Of a DNA stretch of 64,000 bases, positions 26,445 through 35,036 are shown one piece after another; position 1 is the first letter of the stretch, and each line of letters opens with the position of its first letter. The position numbers and the translations under genes are program-made. The DNA comes from Methylohalobius crimeensis 10Ki (GTDB lineage: Bacteria; Pseudomonadota; Gammaproteobacteria; Methylococcales; Methylothermaceae). The notes under the pieces were generated by a model. The model did no database searches. It had not been told where the DNA came from and was given only the letters and a program-made list of their open reading frames with translations. The stretch lies in contig NZ_ATXB01000001.1 of assembly GCF_000421465.1 (NCBI RefSeq), positions 2,573,001 to 2,637,000 of the forward strand, written 5' to 3'.

Positions 26445-27361
26445 ACCGCAAATCCCTGATCACCGCCCTGGGCGGCGCGCTGGCCCTGGCCACCCTTTAT
26501 TACGCGGGTTTGCGCCTGAAAGCCGAATGGCGCATGCTGCAAGATTGGCATCCCGATTTTCGGATTTGGGCGGTACTGGCCGCGGCCGCGCTGGGCTACG
26601 CCCTCGCCTGTCTGCTGCTGGTCTCCGGATGGCGCCGATTGCTGGCGGGGCTGGGAGCCGAAAATCCGGCCTGGACGCCGGTCTGCCGCATCTATGCCCG
26701 CAGCCAGCTGGGCAAATATTTGCCCGGCAACATTTTCCATCTGCTCGGACGGCAGGCGCTCGGCCACCGTTACGGAATCGGTCAGAAAGTGCTGGCCGCC
26801 TCTACTTTCTACGAACTGACCGGCCTCGGCGTCGCCGCCGCGACCCTCGCCCTGCCCACCCTTTCCTGGGTCGGCCTTCACTTGGCGGCTTTTCATCTGC
26901 CGCCGGCTTGGCTCGGCATAGGACTCACGGGATTGGGCTTGGTGATGTCGGCGGGACTCGCCCGCCGGCTCAGGCATACCCGGTGGCATTGGATTCTCAA
27001 TCGAGGGGTGACGGTGGCATGGCTGTGGGCTTATTTGAACTATCTGATTTTCTTCCTGCTGGCCGGGGGATTGCTGGTCGTCGTGACGCTGACCCTGACG
27101 CCCCGGACGCCGGACAGTCTTGCCGTGGGCTTGCTGCCGGGGCTTTTCGCCGCCGGCTGGCTGGCAGGCTTCGTCACCCCCGGCGCGCCTTCCGGGATCG
27201 GTATCCGCGAAGGCATCCTGATCCTGGGTTTGGAACACATGGCGCCAGGCGCGCCGGGGGCATTGATCGCCCTGCTCCTCAGGGGCGCGACCGTCCTCGG
27301 CGACGGACTGTTCTTCCTGCTCTTCGGCAACCCCTGGACATTCATTAAAGAAAGACATTGA
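26441..27361 (+). CDS. Lysylphosphatidylglycerol synthetase-TM / UPF0104-family membrane protein (flippase-like)
   Basis: 306 residues with about eight transmembrane helices in the pattern of the LPG_synthase_TM family (AglD/MprF membrane domain). Typical blocks are [23 protein letters not shown] and the C-terminal [19 protein letters not shown]. Family members are membrane carriers or flippases for lipids and polyprenyl-linked sugars. The start (ATG 26441) overlaps the methyltransferase stop; a longer upstream frame is antisense-like and rejected. With the preceding GtrB-like enzyme it may move or use a polyprenyl-phosphate sugar. Confidence 0.85.
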   Translation: MNRKSLITALGGALALATLYYAGLRLKAEWRMLQDWHPDFRIWAVLAAAALGYALACLLLVSGWRRLLAGLGAENPAWTPVCRIYARSQLGKYLPGNIFHLLGRQALGHRYGIGQKVLAASTFYELTGLGVAAATLALPTLSWVGLHLAAFHLPPAWLGIGLTGLGLVMSAGLARRLRHTRWHWILNRGVTVAWLWAYLNYLIFFLLAGGLLVVVTLTLTPRTPDSLAVGLLPGLFAAGWLAGFVTPGAPSGIGIREGILILGLEHMAPGAPGALIALLLRGATVLGDGLFFLLFGNPWTFIKERH

Positions 27362-27368
27362 CTTGCTT

Positions 27369-28835
27369 ATGGATTACCACGACCTGCGCGACTTTATCCG
27401 CCAACTGGAACGACGGGAACAACTCAAGCGGATTTCCCCGGAAGTCGATCCTCATTTGGAAATCACCGAAATCTGCGACCGCACCCTCAAGGCCGAAGGG
27501 CCGGCGCTGCTGTTCGAGCGCCCCAAAGGCTCGGAGATTCCTCTGCTGGGTAATCTATTCGGCACGCCGGAGCGGGTCGCCTTGGGGATGGGGGCCGAAT
27601 CGGTGGAAGCGCTGCGCGAGGTGGGCAAGCTTTTGGCTTTCCTGAAGGAGCCGGACCCGCCCAAGGGCATGCGCGACGCGTGGGAGAAATGGCCGGTGTT
27701 CAAGAAAGTGCTGAGCATGGCGCCGAAAGTGCTCAAACACGCTCCTTGCCAGGAAGTCATTCTAGAAGGCTCGGAGGTGGACCTGGGCCGCTACCCCATT
27801 CAGACCTGCTGGCCCGACGATGTCGGCCCTTTGATCACCTGGCCCTTGGTCATCACCAAGGGGCCGCACAAGGAACGGCAAAATCTGGGCATCTACCGGA
27901 TGCAGGTGCTGGAACGGAATAAAACCATCATGCGCTGGCTCGCCCACCGCGGCGGCGCCCTGGATTTCCGGGAGTGGCAACAAAGCCGGCCGGGCGAGCC
28001 CTTTCCGGTGGCGGTGGCCCTGGGCGCGGACCCGGCGACGATTTTGGCGGCGGTCACCCCCGTCCCCGACACTTTGTCGGAATACGCCTTCGCGGGACTG
28101 CTTCGAGGCGGCAAGACGGAAGTGACCCGGGCGCGCCTGAGCGACCTGCAAGTGCCCGCCAGCGCCGAGATCGTCCTGGAGGGTTTCATTTATCCGGAAG
28201 AAACCGCCCCCGAGGGCCCCTTCGGCGACCACACCGGCTACTACAACGAGGTGGAGAAATTTCCGGTCTTCACCGTCGAATCCATCACCCAACGCCAAAG
28301 CCCCATCTACCACAGTACCTATACCGGCCGCCCGCCGGACGAACCGGCGGTATTGGGAGTGGCGCTCAACGAGGTGTTCGTGCCGATTCTGCAAAAGCAG
28401 TTCCCGGAAATCACCGATTTCTATCTGCCCCCGGAAGGCTGTTCCTATCGCCTGGCGATCATCGGCATGAAAAAGCAGTACCCCGGTCACGCCAAGCGGG
28501 TGATGTTGGGGCTGTGGTCCTTCCTGCGCCAGTTCATGTATACCAAGTTCGTGATCGTCACCGACGACGACATCGACATCCGCAATTGGAAGGACGTGAT
28601 CTGGGCCATGACCACGCGCATGGACCCGGCCCGCGACATGACCACGATCGAACACACCCCGATCGATTATCTCGATTTCGCCTCGCCGGTGGCGGGTCTG
28701 GGGTCGAAAATCGGCTTCGACGCCACCCACAAATGGCCGGGGGAAACCAACCGCGAATGGGGCCGGCCCATCGTCATGGACGCGGCGGTCAGGCGGCGGG
28801 TGGACGAAATTTGGGAGGATCTTAAAATTTTTTGA
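27369..28835 (+). CDS. ubiD: UbiD, 3-octaprenyl-4-hydroxybenzoate carboxy-lyase
   Basis: 488 residues, very close to E. coli UbiD (497) along its length. UbiD is a prenylated-FMN-dependent decarboxylase of ubiquinone synthesis. Conserved blocks are [89 protein letters not shown] and [31 protein letters not shown] start at ATG 27369 (MDYHDLRDF) rather than the TTG two codons before. It lies 7 bp after the flippase-like gene. The partner UbiX is not in the window. Confidence 0.98.
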   Translation: MDYHDLRDFIRQLERREQLKRISPEVDPHLEITEICDRTLKAEGPALLFERPKGSEIPLLGNLFGTPERVALGMGAESVEALREVGKLLAFLKEPDPPKGMRDAWEKWPVFKKVLSMAPKVLKHAPCQEVILEGSEVDLGRYPIQTCWPDDVGPLITWPLVITKGPHKERQNLGIYRMQVLERNKTIMRWLAHRGGALDFREWQQSRPGEPFPVAVALGADPATILAAVTPVPDTLSEYAFAGLLRGGKTEVTRARLSDLQVPASAEIVLEGFIYPEETAPEGPFGDHTGYYNEVEKFPVFTVESITQRQSPIYHSTYTGRPPDEPAVLGVALNEVFVPILQKQFPEITDFYLPPEGCSYRLAIIGMKKQYPGHAKRVMLGLWSFLRQFMYTKFVIVTDDDIDIRNWKDVIWAMTTRMDPARDMTTIEHTPIDYLDFASPVAGLGSKIGFDATHKWPGETNREWGRPIVMDAAVRRRVDEIWEDLKIF

Positions 28836-28839
28836 TGAT

Positions 28840-28858
28840 CGATGGGGGCGCCCCATCG
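28840..28858 (+). terminator. Hairpin terminator candidate downstream of ubiD
   Basis: A perfect 8-bp stem (CGATGGGG-GCG-CCCCATCG) begins 5 bp after the ubiD stop and is followed by only two T residues. The next base pairs begin the REP cluster, so the hairpin could itself be a degenerate repeat. Confidence 0.5.
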
Positions 28859-28878
28859 TTTGTAGGGCGACCGGATAT

Positions 28879-28906
28879 GTAGGGGCGACCGGCCGGTCGC
28901 CCCTAC
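28879..28906. repeat. REP palindrome copy 1 (28 bp, perfect)
   Basis: A perfect palindrome with half-site GTAGGGGCGACCGG. Identical copies lie at 29147-29174 and 29495-29522. A degenerate half (TGTAGGGCGACCGG) lies at 28861-28874. The stop codon TAG of the RAYT gene is taken from this copy. Confidence 0.95.
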
Positions 28907-29469
28907 GGGCCCGGATTTTCCGGATCGTCAGGCCAATTCATTGGATTGACAGCAATATATTGCCGGATTCGGTTCAAGGATTCCTCGTCGCGAATGATAT
29001 GTTCGTAATAATTTCGCTGCCACAATACCGCACCAGGTGTTTGGCGCAAGACATTGATACGTTTGGTGGCGACGGATTTGAATCCGGCCACAACCGCACT
29101 GATGGACCGTGATTGCTGTCCCTTAGGGGAGCCCCTCCGGCGAATGGTAGGGGCGACCGGCCGGTCGCCCCTACAGCAACGTTGCGATAATGACGCCCCA
29201 TCGCTGATCACCACAACCCCGTGGATATGGTTGGGCATGATCACCCATTCATCCAATTCGATTTCATCGCGAATTTCGGCGGTTTTCATCCATTCTTCGG
29301 CAACGATTTGCCCCGCCTCATTCAGCCGCATTTCCCCATCCACAATATCCCCGAATAGGCATTCTCGATTTCGGGTACAAATCGTCACGAAATAAGACCC
29401 GGCCCGGGAATAATCATATCCCGGCAAACGAATGGTGCGGCGATGGTGGAGGTCGGGATCGTATGCCAT
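28903..29469 (-). CDS. REP-associated tyrosine transposase (RAYT, Y1/HUH family)
   Basis: 188 residues, the normal length for RAYT/TnpA_REP proteins related to IS200. The N-terminal block is RTIRLPGYDYSRAGSYFVTICTRNRECLFG. The HUH motif MPNHIHG has histidines at 81 and 83, and the catalytic Tyr region is NYYEHIIRDEESLNRIRQYI near 154. Such enzymes bind and cleave the REP palindromes they live among. Here identical 28-bp palindromes flank the gene on both sides and a third copy lies inside it in frame, encoding CRGDRPVAPT at residues 99-108. The gene ends within copy 1. It is intact and plausibly active. Confidence 0.93.
   Translation of the reverse strand: MAYDPDLHHRRTIRLPGYDYSRAGSYFVTICTRNRECLFGDIVDGEMRLNEAGQIVAEEWMKTAEIRDEIELDEWVIMPNHIHGVVVISDGASLSQRCCRGDRPVAPTIRRRGSPKGQQSRSISAVVAGFKSVATKRINVLRQTPGAVLWQRNYYEHIIRDEESLNRIRQYIAVNPMNWPDDPENPGP
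29147..29174. repeat. REP palindrome copy 2, inside the RAYT coding sequence
   Basis: This copy is identical to copies 1 and 3. Its 28 bp sit without disrupting the frame, in a linker between the HUH motif and the catalytic Tyr helix, and are read as CRGDRPVAPT. Confidence 0.95.
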
Positions 29470-29494
29470 TCAAATACCGGAACCGACCGGGTAT

Positions 29495-29522
29495 GTAGGG
29501 GCGACCGGCCGGTCGCCCCTAC
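29495..29522. repeat. REP palindrome copy 3, overlapping the 3' end of hemY
   Basis: This copy is identical to copies 1 and 2. The hemY stop codon TAG (29519-29521) is part of the palindrome. It lies 26 bp upstream of the RAYT start on the same strand, so it also occupies the RAYT promoter region. Confidence 0.95.
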
Positions 29523-30763
29523 CCCTCGGGATGGGCCTGGACTTCTTCGATTACCGCCTGCGAGGCCAGCATCATGCCGCGCCGGTAACATTCACAGGCG
29601 TCTTTCCAGGCATTTTTTTCCTCCAGTAGATCTCCCAGCAAGCGGTAGGCTTCGACCGAAGGCTGGATTTTCAGGCTGCGGTGGAGATATGTCTCGGCTT
29701 GCTCGGATTGGCCGGTACGCCAAGCGAGTTTACCGAGCACCTGAAGCAGGACCGGATCATCCGGATGCCGTTTCAGCCACTGCTCGGCTTGCTGCAGCTG
29801 CGCGGCGACATCGGACAACTCGAGACCGCCGTATAGGATCAACAGCGGTGCCTCCCAATGTTTTTCCAGCGCTGCGCGCAACGGAGCTTCGATGCGCTCG
29901 CCGGCGCCGCATTCGATCATGGCGGCGAAATAGATGGCCTGGAGATCGGGTAATTGCCGCATATGCTCGGGCAGTTCCTGCCAGTGCGCCTGCAGCGTCT
30001 CGGCGTCCCCGGCCGCGGACCGCTCCCTCAGCATCGCGCTGTAGGTTTCCAGTTCCAGCAAGTGGACTTCCGCTTCCAGGAGCACTTTGTTTTCATGGAG
30101 ACGAGGCAACAGCTTGTGCAGCGCTTCCCAGTCCTCCAGCTTGGCGTAGGCCTCGTGCAGCAGACGCAGCACCCGCGCGTTGCGGGGAGCGACTTTCTCC
30201 AACTGGGTGAGGGATTCGAGCGCCTGGTCGAAATTTTCATCGGCCAGGTGCAATTCGGCCTCGGTCAAGCGAACCGCCAATTGAGCATCCGGTTCCGCCT
30301 CGTAGGCCTGCTTCAGATAGGTGTCGCGCTCGGACTTGGCGCCGCGGTGGTGGGCGAATCGAGCGGCGGTCAAATAATGGGCCAAGGACTGGCTACTGAC
30401 GGCGGCGTTCTCGATCAGTGTCTTTTCGGCCCGCTCCCAATTGCCCTCGGCGGCCTCGCGCATGCCTTCCACCAAACGGCGAAAGGCGGCTTCCCGCTGC
30501 CGGGCCTCTTTCTTCTGCTTTTGCTGAAGGGGAAAATTGACCGCCAAGCTGATCAAGCGCAAGGCGGCATAAAACAGAATAAATCCGATGACCACGATCA
30601 ACGCCAAGGTGAGCGTGGTCAGTTCGATCTCCCACCGCCCCCAGCCGATCAAGGTGTAACCGGCGTCGCGCAACAGTTTCAAACCGGGCAGCAGGGCGGC
30701 GGCGCCCGCCGCGAGCACCAAAATGACGGTCCAGAGGATAAGCTGCTTTTTCCACGCCTGCAT
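29519..30763 (-). CDS. hemY: HemY, TPR-containing inner-membrane protein of heme biosynthesis
   Basis: 414 residues. Two N-terminal transmembrane helices (about 8-28 and 44-68) are joined by a short loop with GWGRWEIELTTLTL, then a soluble TPR-like helical repeat domain runs to the end. This is the proteobacterial HemY of the hemCDXY cassette, a membrane organiser of late heme synthesis, not the Gram-positive protoporphyrinogen oxidase of the same name. It starts 9 bp after hemX. Its terminal codons and stop derive from a REP palindrome. Confidence 0.95.
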   Translation of the reverse strand: MQAWKKQLILWTVILVLAAGAAALLPGLKLLRDAGYTLIGWGRWEIELTTLTLALIVVIGFILFYAALRLISLAVNFPLQQKQKKEARQREAAFRRLVEGMREAAEGNWERAEKTLIENAAVSSQSLAHYLTAARFAHHRGAKSERDTYLKQAYEAEPDAQLAVRLTEAELHLADENFDQALESLTQLEKVAPRNARVLRLLHEAYAKLEDWEALHKLLPRLHENKVLLEAEVHLLELETYSAMLRERSAAGDAETLQAHWQELPEHMRQLPDLQAIYFAAMIECGAGERIEAPLRAALEKHWEAPLLILYGGLELSDVAAQLQQAEQWLKRHPDDPVLLQVLGKLAWRTGQSEQAETYLHRSLKIQPSVEAYRLLGDLLEEKNAWKDACECYRRGMMLASQAVIEEVQAHPEG

Positions 30764-30772
30764 AAATCCCCC

Positions 30773-31996
30773 TTACGGCTGCGCCGGCTTTGGTGGTTGC
30801 GATCGGGGTGCCTGCTCGGGTTGGGGCGATTCCTCTCGCGGCGGCTTCGATCCATTCCCGGCGGACTTATCGGATGCCGCCTCGGACGGCGTCAGCCGAT
30901 CCATCTCCAAGCGCAGTTGGGGAAGCCGGCGCAGCAACTGCAGCGCCCGCCCGACTTCGGGAACTTTCACCGCCACCGGACGTGCTTTCAGTTCCTCCAA
31001 ATCGGTCATAAATTCCTGCACCGATTCGGTTTCGGGATCGAAATGCTCTTGGACCCACCTCTTGGCCCCTTCCAGGCTGCTTCGGAAAAGCTCGGATTCC
31101 CCCCGCACCGCGGCCAAGCGCGCGGTTTCCAGCTTCAGAATCAAGGCATGGCGGATCGCTTCCACTTCCTCCGGGGTCAAGATCGCCTCCACCGACTGGT
31201 CGGTCTCGCGGCGGCGGATGGTGAGCACTTCCTGCCATTTCTCGAGCAAACCGCCTTCCTCGCCGTCGCCTTCCTGCTTGGGAGCGACTTTCCCCATGTG
31301 GGGCAGGCGGAGAGACAAGGCTGAAATTCGGTCTTCCAGGGCCATGATCTGTGCCGAGACACCCACGACATCCGGCGTTTGGACCTTTTTCAACGCGCCG
31401 ATCTCGCGGGCAAGCGCCTCGCGCACCCGATACAAGGCGGGATCGTCGGCAAGCCGCAGCAACTCGTCGGCGGCCTGCATCGCCTTCAGCGCCGATTCCA
31501 CATCCCCCACCAGGCGAAGTTTCTGGCTGGCGACGTTGAGCAGGTATTCGGCATCGGCGATCATCACATCGCTGCGCGTCTGGCCGATCTGGCGCTGGAG
31601 GGCGCCGATATGGGACTGCAGCTTGGCGTGGCTCATCTCCAATTGCTTTTCCAGGGCGGCCAAATTTTTATCGAACGCCTCGGCCTGATCGTCCAGCATA
31701 TTCTGCCAGCGTTGCCGCTGAGTCGATTCCTTGCCTTCCAGCTGGGTCACCTGGGAATGGAGCGTCGCCACCTCCTTTTGCAGGGCGGTTATCTGCTGGG
31801 TCAGATTGAGCACCCTTTCGGTTTCCTTGCCCACTTCGCCGCCCAATCCCTTCTGCTCGGTCCGCAGCATCTGGAAGACGTAGTAGCCCGCGCCCCCCAA
31901 GCTCGCCAGCAGAATCAGCAGAACCACCGCAATCCAGATACCGAGACGCGACAGGCCCTCGTCCTCAAACTCGTCTTCGTGGTGCAAATCCGCCAT
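30773..31996 (-). CDS. hemX: HemX, membrane protein of the hem cassette (uroporphyrinogen-III C-methyltransferase-like annotation)
   Basis: 407 residues. It has a short cytoplasmic acidic N-terminus (MADLHHEDEFEDEG), a single transmembrane helix (about 18-40), a coiled-coil stalk (Leu/Gln-rich, about 45-130) and a helical periplasmic domain. The Pro/Gln/Ser-rich tail ends QPPKPAQP. The protein matches HemX in length and layout. Despite the common name it lacks SAM methyltransferase motifs. hemD ends 21 bp upstream and hemY begins 9 bp downstream. Confidence 0.95.
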   Translation of the reverse strand: MADLHHEDEFEDEGLSRLGIWIAVVLLILLASLGGAGYYVFQMLRTEQKGLGGEVGKETERVLNLTQQITALQKEVATLHSQVTQLEGKESTQRQRWQNMLDDQAEAFDKNLAALEKQLEMSHAKLQSHIGALQRQIGQTRSDVMIADAEYLLNVASQKLRLVGDVESALKAMQAADELLRLADDPALYRVREALAREIGALKKVQTPDVVGVSAQIMALEDRISALSLRLPHMGKVAPKQEGDGEEGGLLEKWQEVLTIRRRETDQSVEAILTPEEVEAIRHALILKLETARLAAVRGESELFRSSLEGAKRWVQEHFDPETESVQEFMTDLEELKARPVAVKVPEVGRALQLLRRLPQLRLEMDRLTPSEAASDKSAGNGSKPPREESPQPEQAPRSQPPKPAQP

Positions 31997-32017
31997 GGTA
32001 TGTTTCCTATTCTCCCG

Positions 32018-32776
32018 TCACTTCAAACCGAAGCGCGCCCTCAAGGTTTCCAGGACCACTTCATCCAGCGCCGAAGGGGCCTCGATCACATCCGCAAAAC
32101 CGGCTTGCAGCGCCGCCTCGGCCGACCTCGGACTGACCACGACCACCGGTAAGGCGCGAAGCCCATCGATCCACTCGCCCGCGGCCACCAATAAATTGGC
32201 CAAGCCTTCGCCGCTGCTGACCAGGACCACATCGAGCTCGCTTCGAGCCAGCAATGACCGTAGCCGCGCGATGGTGTCCGAATGCGGAGGGTTTCGCCGA
32301 TACAGTTCCCGATATTCCACCCGGGCCCCTCGCTCGGTCAAGGTCCGTCCCAAATCGGGCCGCCCGCCCACGCCCCGCACGATCAAAATGCGTTGCCCCG
32401 CCACTTGCTCGAAGGGTGGCTCCGCGAGCAGGGCTTCGGAAGTATAGGGCGGCGGCGCCTCGCACGCCACCGCCAATCCCCCTTCCCTCAACGCCGCGGC
32501 GGTAGCCTTCCCCACCGCCGCCAAGCGAGGGGGATGCGCCGCCCGCGCCAACCCCGCCTCGAGGGCGAACCGAACCGCGTTCGCGCTGACGACAATCAAC
32601 CAGTCGAAACCTCGCCACCAATCGGGCGGGGGCGGATCGACGGGATCGATCTCCAACATCGGACAAGGATAGGCGCTGCCGCCAAGGGACTCGATCGCCC
32701 GGCACAATGCCCGTCCTTGCTTCCGCGGCCGGGTCACCAGGATTCGCAACCCGGCAAGCGCCTCGGCATCAGGCAT
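32018..32776 (-). CDS. hemD: HemD, uroporphyrinogen-III synthase
   Basis: 252 residues, close to the usual 245-260. It cyclises and inverts ring D of hydroxymethylbilane to uroporphyrinogen III. The family is poorly conserved, but the first block LRILVTRPRKQGRALCRAIESLGG, the hinge around ILIVRGVGGRPDLGRTL and the late LVSSGEGLANLL are characteristic. Its start overlaps the hemC stop by 8 bp (ATGCCTGA), as is typical for coupled hemCD. Confidence 0.95.
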   Translation of the reverse strand: MPDAEALAGLRILVTRPRKQGRALCRAIESLGGSAYPCPMLEIDPVDPPPPDWWRGFDWLIVVSANAVRFALEAGLARAAHPPRLAAVGKATAAALREGGLAVACEAPPPYTSEALLAEPPFEQVAGQRILIVRGVGGRPDLGRTLTERGARVEYRELYRRNPPHSDTIARLRSLLARSELDVVLVSSGEGLANLLVAAGEWIDGLRALPVVVVSPRSAEAALQAGFADVIEAPSALDEVVLETLRARFGLK

Positions 32777-33692
32777 AAACCGCCTTCAAGATTCGTCCCG
32801 CCCCTTGGGCGATCAAGGTTTCCCCCACGGCGGTCCCCAGGGCTTCGGCCTCCTCGACCGCCCCTTCAATCTCGGCGGCGATCAGCTCCGACCCATCCGG
32901 CATGCCCACTCGCCCGCGCAGATGGATGCGTTTTCCATGCAACTGGGCATACCCGGCGATGGGCACCTGACAACCGCCTTCCAAACGGGCATTCAACGAC
33001 CGTTCGGCGGCCAGGCATGCGGCCGTATCCGGATGGTGCAGCGGCGCGATCAAGGCATTGAGCTCGGCGTCGTCGCGGCGGCATTCGATGCCCAACGCCC
33101 CCTGACCGATGGCGGGCAGGCTCAAATCCGAATCCAAGTATTGGGTGACCCGATCCGCCCAGCCCAGCCGTTTCAGCCCCACCGCCGCCAGGATGATGGC
33201 GTCGAACTGGCCGGCTTCCAATTTGCCCAGCCGGGTGCCCACATTCCCCCGCAGGGTAGAAACCCGCCACCCCGGATAACGATGCTTCACTTGACACTGG
33301 CGACGCAGGCTGGAGGTGCCGATGCGGGCCTCTTCCGGGAGACTGGCGAGATCGGGATAATTGACGCTGACCAAGGCGTCGCGGGGATCGTCCCGCTCGA
33401 GGATGGCGCCGATATGAAATCCCGACGGAAGCGCCACCGGGACATCCTTCATGGAATGGACGGCGATGTCGGCCTCGCCCGCCATCATTCCCTCTTCCAA
33501 TTCCTTGATGAACAAACCCTTGCCGCCCACTTTGGCCAACGGCGTGTCCAAAATCTTGTCTCCGCGAGTCACCATCCGCACCAAGGACACTTCCAGCCCA
33601 GGATGGGCCTCGCGCAGGCGCTGCGCCACGTATTCGGCCTGCCACAAGGCGAGGGGACTTTTTCGGGTTGCAATTCGGATCGTACGCGCCAC
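32769..33692 (-). CDS. hemC: HemC, porphobilinogen deaminase (hydroxymethylbilane synthase)
   Basis: 307 residues. It polymerises four porphobilinogens into hydroxymethylbilane. It carries IRIATRKSPLALWQAEYV at the N-terminus, KGLFIKELEEGMMAGEADIAVHSMKDVP, and the dipyrromethane-cofactor cysteine in LEGGCQVPIAGYA near residue 242. I use the GTG start at 33692. It leads the hemC-hemD-hemX-hemY cassette, so the 275-bp gap upstream should hold its promoter. Confidence 0.98.
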   Translation of the reverse strand: MARTIRIATRKSPLALWQAEYVAQRLREAHPGLEVSLVRMVTRGDKILDTPLAKVGGKGLFIKELEEGMMAGEADIAVHSMKDVPVALPSGFHIGAILERDDPRDALVSVNYPDLASLPEEARIGTSSLRRQCQVKHRYPGWRVSTLRGNVGTRLGKLEAGQFDAIILAAVGLKRLGWADRVTQYLDSDLSLPAIGQGALGIECRRDDAELNALIAPLHHPDTAACLAAERSLNARLEGGCQVPIAGYAQLHGKRIHLRGRVGMPDGSELIAAEIEGAVEEAEALGTAVGETLIAQGAGRILKAVYA

Positions 33693-33967
33693 TCCAATAC
33701 ACCAGCCAATTGATCAATTTCGGCATTGTAGCAAATTCAGCGCGAGTTGTTTGAATGCCACATTCAGGGGGAATATGGGAAGCGGAAACCCGATACGCGG
33801 GTCGAGACCGAACCTTGCCTCGGCAGGCATCTCAGAGTGTATAGGACACTTTCTCGGGACACCCCCTTAATTCGCGAAACTAGTCGGCATTCCGCGCATT
33901 CGCTACCCGCGAAGCAAACGGGACACGCCGCGCATTTCCCGGCTTCAACCCACGGTTTCTGCACGAA
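33693..33967 (-). promoter_or_regulatory. Upstream region of the hem cassette
   Basis: 275 bp without a gene. On the minus strand a TACAAT (33725-33730) lies 33 bp before the hemC start, with a weak TTCAAA as possible -35 at 19 bp spacing. The remainder, towards the acyltransferase stop, shows no hairpin or repeat I can support. Confidence 0.4.
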
Positions 33968-34759
33968 TCAGGCGTATTTCCCTCCCTCGGTAATCAAATC
34001 CCACACCGCCGGATTGACTTTTCTTATCATGGGCAACACCCGATCCACCTCCGCCAAACACGGCCGCCTGACTCCGTGGTAGTCCGCGTCCGGGCCGATG
34101 GGCGCAAAGCGAATCCCGAACAATCGCAGCAGCCGCAGCAGCGCGGGCTCCATCACCGCATACCAATGAGAGATATCGCGGTCGCGCGTCATGCGCACGA
34201 TGGCGGCGAACAAGCCCACGGTCATATGCGGCAAGATGCGGCGCTCATCGGCCTCGAAATAAACCGCCGGCTGGGGCCCGATGCCGGCGAGGGTGCCGGC
34301 CTCCCCGGGACGTTTCTTGAACTCCTTGGAAACCGCGAGCCGGGAAATCTCCGCCAAATGCGGGCGAATTTTCCGATCGGTCATCGGCTTCTCCAGCCTA
34401 CAGTGTGATTCAATAGGATAAGTCTCCAAGACATCGCCGGCATCCGGCAGCACCAGCCGCACGGTGGCGGCATAGAGCCCGGTGCGGCGATGACGAACAA
34501 GATAGTGATCCGAGCGCCGGTCGTAAATATCCTTCTCCAGGAAAATCTTCCGGCCGCTATCGTTGAAAACCTCGCAATCTTCCTTGCGCTCGAACCCCGT
34601 CTCCACGCAATAGACCTGAAATCTCAACTTGTAAACCTCGCGCTTGAGCGCTTCACTCGTCGCGGGAACGAGTTCGAAGTACTGATAAAACTTGGTGCGC
34701 AATTCGAGCTCGCCTGCGGAAGCGGATGTTTTGATCCGACTTCGCTCCATGCCCGTCAT
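33968..34759 (-). CDS. PEP-CTERM/exosortase system-associated acyltransferase
   Basis: 263 residues. The N-terminal half has the LuxI/GNAT-like pattern of this family: LKREVYKLRFQVYCVETGFE, then DHYLVRHRRTGLYAATVRLVLP and HLAEISRLAVSKEFKKR. The second half is helical with HWYAVMEPALLRLLRLFGIRF and the conserved YHGVRRPCLAEVD. This family (known as exosort_acyl) occurs in genomes with exosortase and PEP-CTERM proteins and is thought to N-acylate an unknown substrate. It is divergent from the ThiF-nitroreductase gene across a region that contains a tandem repeat. It supports the presence of a PEP-CTERM system although the exosortase is elsewhere. Confidence 0.9.
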   Translation of the reverse strand: MTGMERSRIKTSASAGELELRTKFYQYFELVPATSEALKREVYKLRFQVYCVETGFERKEDCEVFNDSGRKIFLEKDIYDRRSDHYLVRHRRTGLYAATVRLVLPDAGDVLETYPIESHCRLEKPMTDRKIRPHLAEISRLAVSKEFKKRPGEAGTLAGIGPQPAVYFEADERRILPHMTVGLFAAIVRMTRDRDISHWYAVMEPALLRLLRLFGIRFAPIGPDADYHGVRRPCLAEVDRVLPMIRKVNPAVWDLITEGGKYA

Positions 34760-34907
34760 TTCGGCTGCCTCCGGAATTTTGAATCTGTTTGGTCTAATTC
34801 TAGACCACGGACTCAGTTAGCAGACATAAGGCCTACGAAAAATTAAACGCAATAGCACCACAAAGATATAGTTCTCGGTGCTTGACATCCTGCACCGGCA
34901 GCCCGAA

Positions 34908-34974
34908 GCACAAAGCACAAAGCACAAAGCACAAAGCACAAAGCACAAAGCACAAAGCACAAAGCACAAAGCAC
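34908..34974. repeat. Heptanucleotide tandem repeat (GCACAAA)9
   Basis: Nine perfect copies of GCACAAA plus a terminal GCAC lie between two divergent genes. They sit 63 bp before the ATG at 35037 (20 bp before the alternative ATG at 34995) and about 150 bp before the acyltransferase start. The unit length is not a multiple of three and the tract is non-coding. Perfect copies imply recent expansion or frequent slippage. Nothing else is seen in 34760-34907. Confidence 0.97.
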
Positions 34975-35036
34975 CCTAATCTTGCCACTCATCTATGCTT
35001 TATACTAAAACCATCACCGCACTGACATTCGACACC

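Noticed and set aside
33747-34082. A 111-residue plus-strand open frame in the hemC upstream region
   Set aside because: No ribosome site, mixed composition without domain pattern, and it runs into the antisense of the acyltransferase gene.
34806-34835. Sigma-54-like site upstream of the exosortase-associated acyltransferase (AGGCCTTATGTCTGCT on the minus strand)
   Set aside because: GG-N10-GC spacing is right but only about seven consensus positions match; too weak to claim.
34908-34974. CRISPR array
   Set aside because: Units are only 7 bp and contiguous with no spacers; it is a simple tandem repeat.
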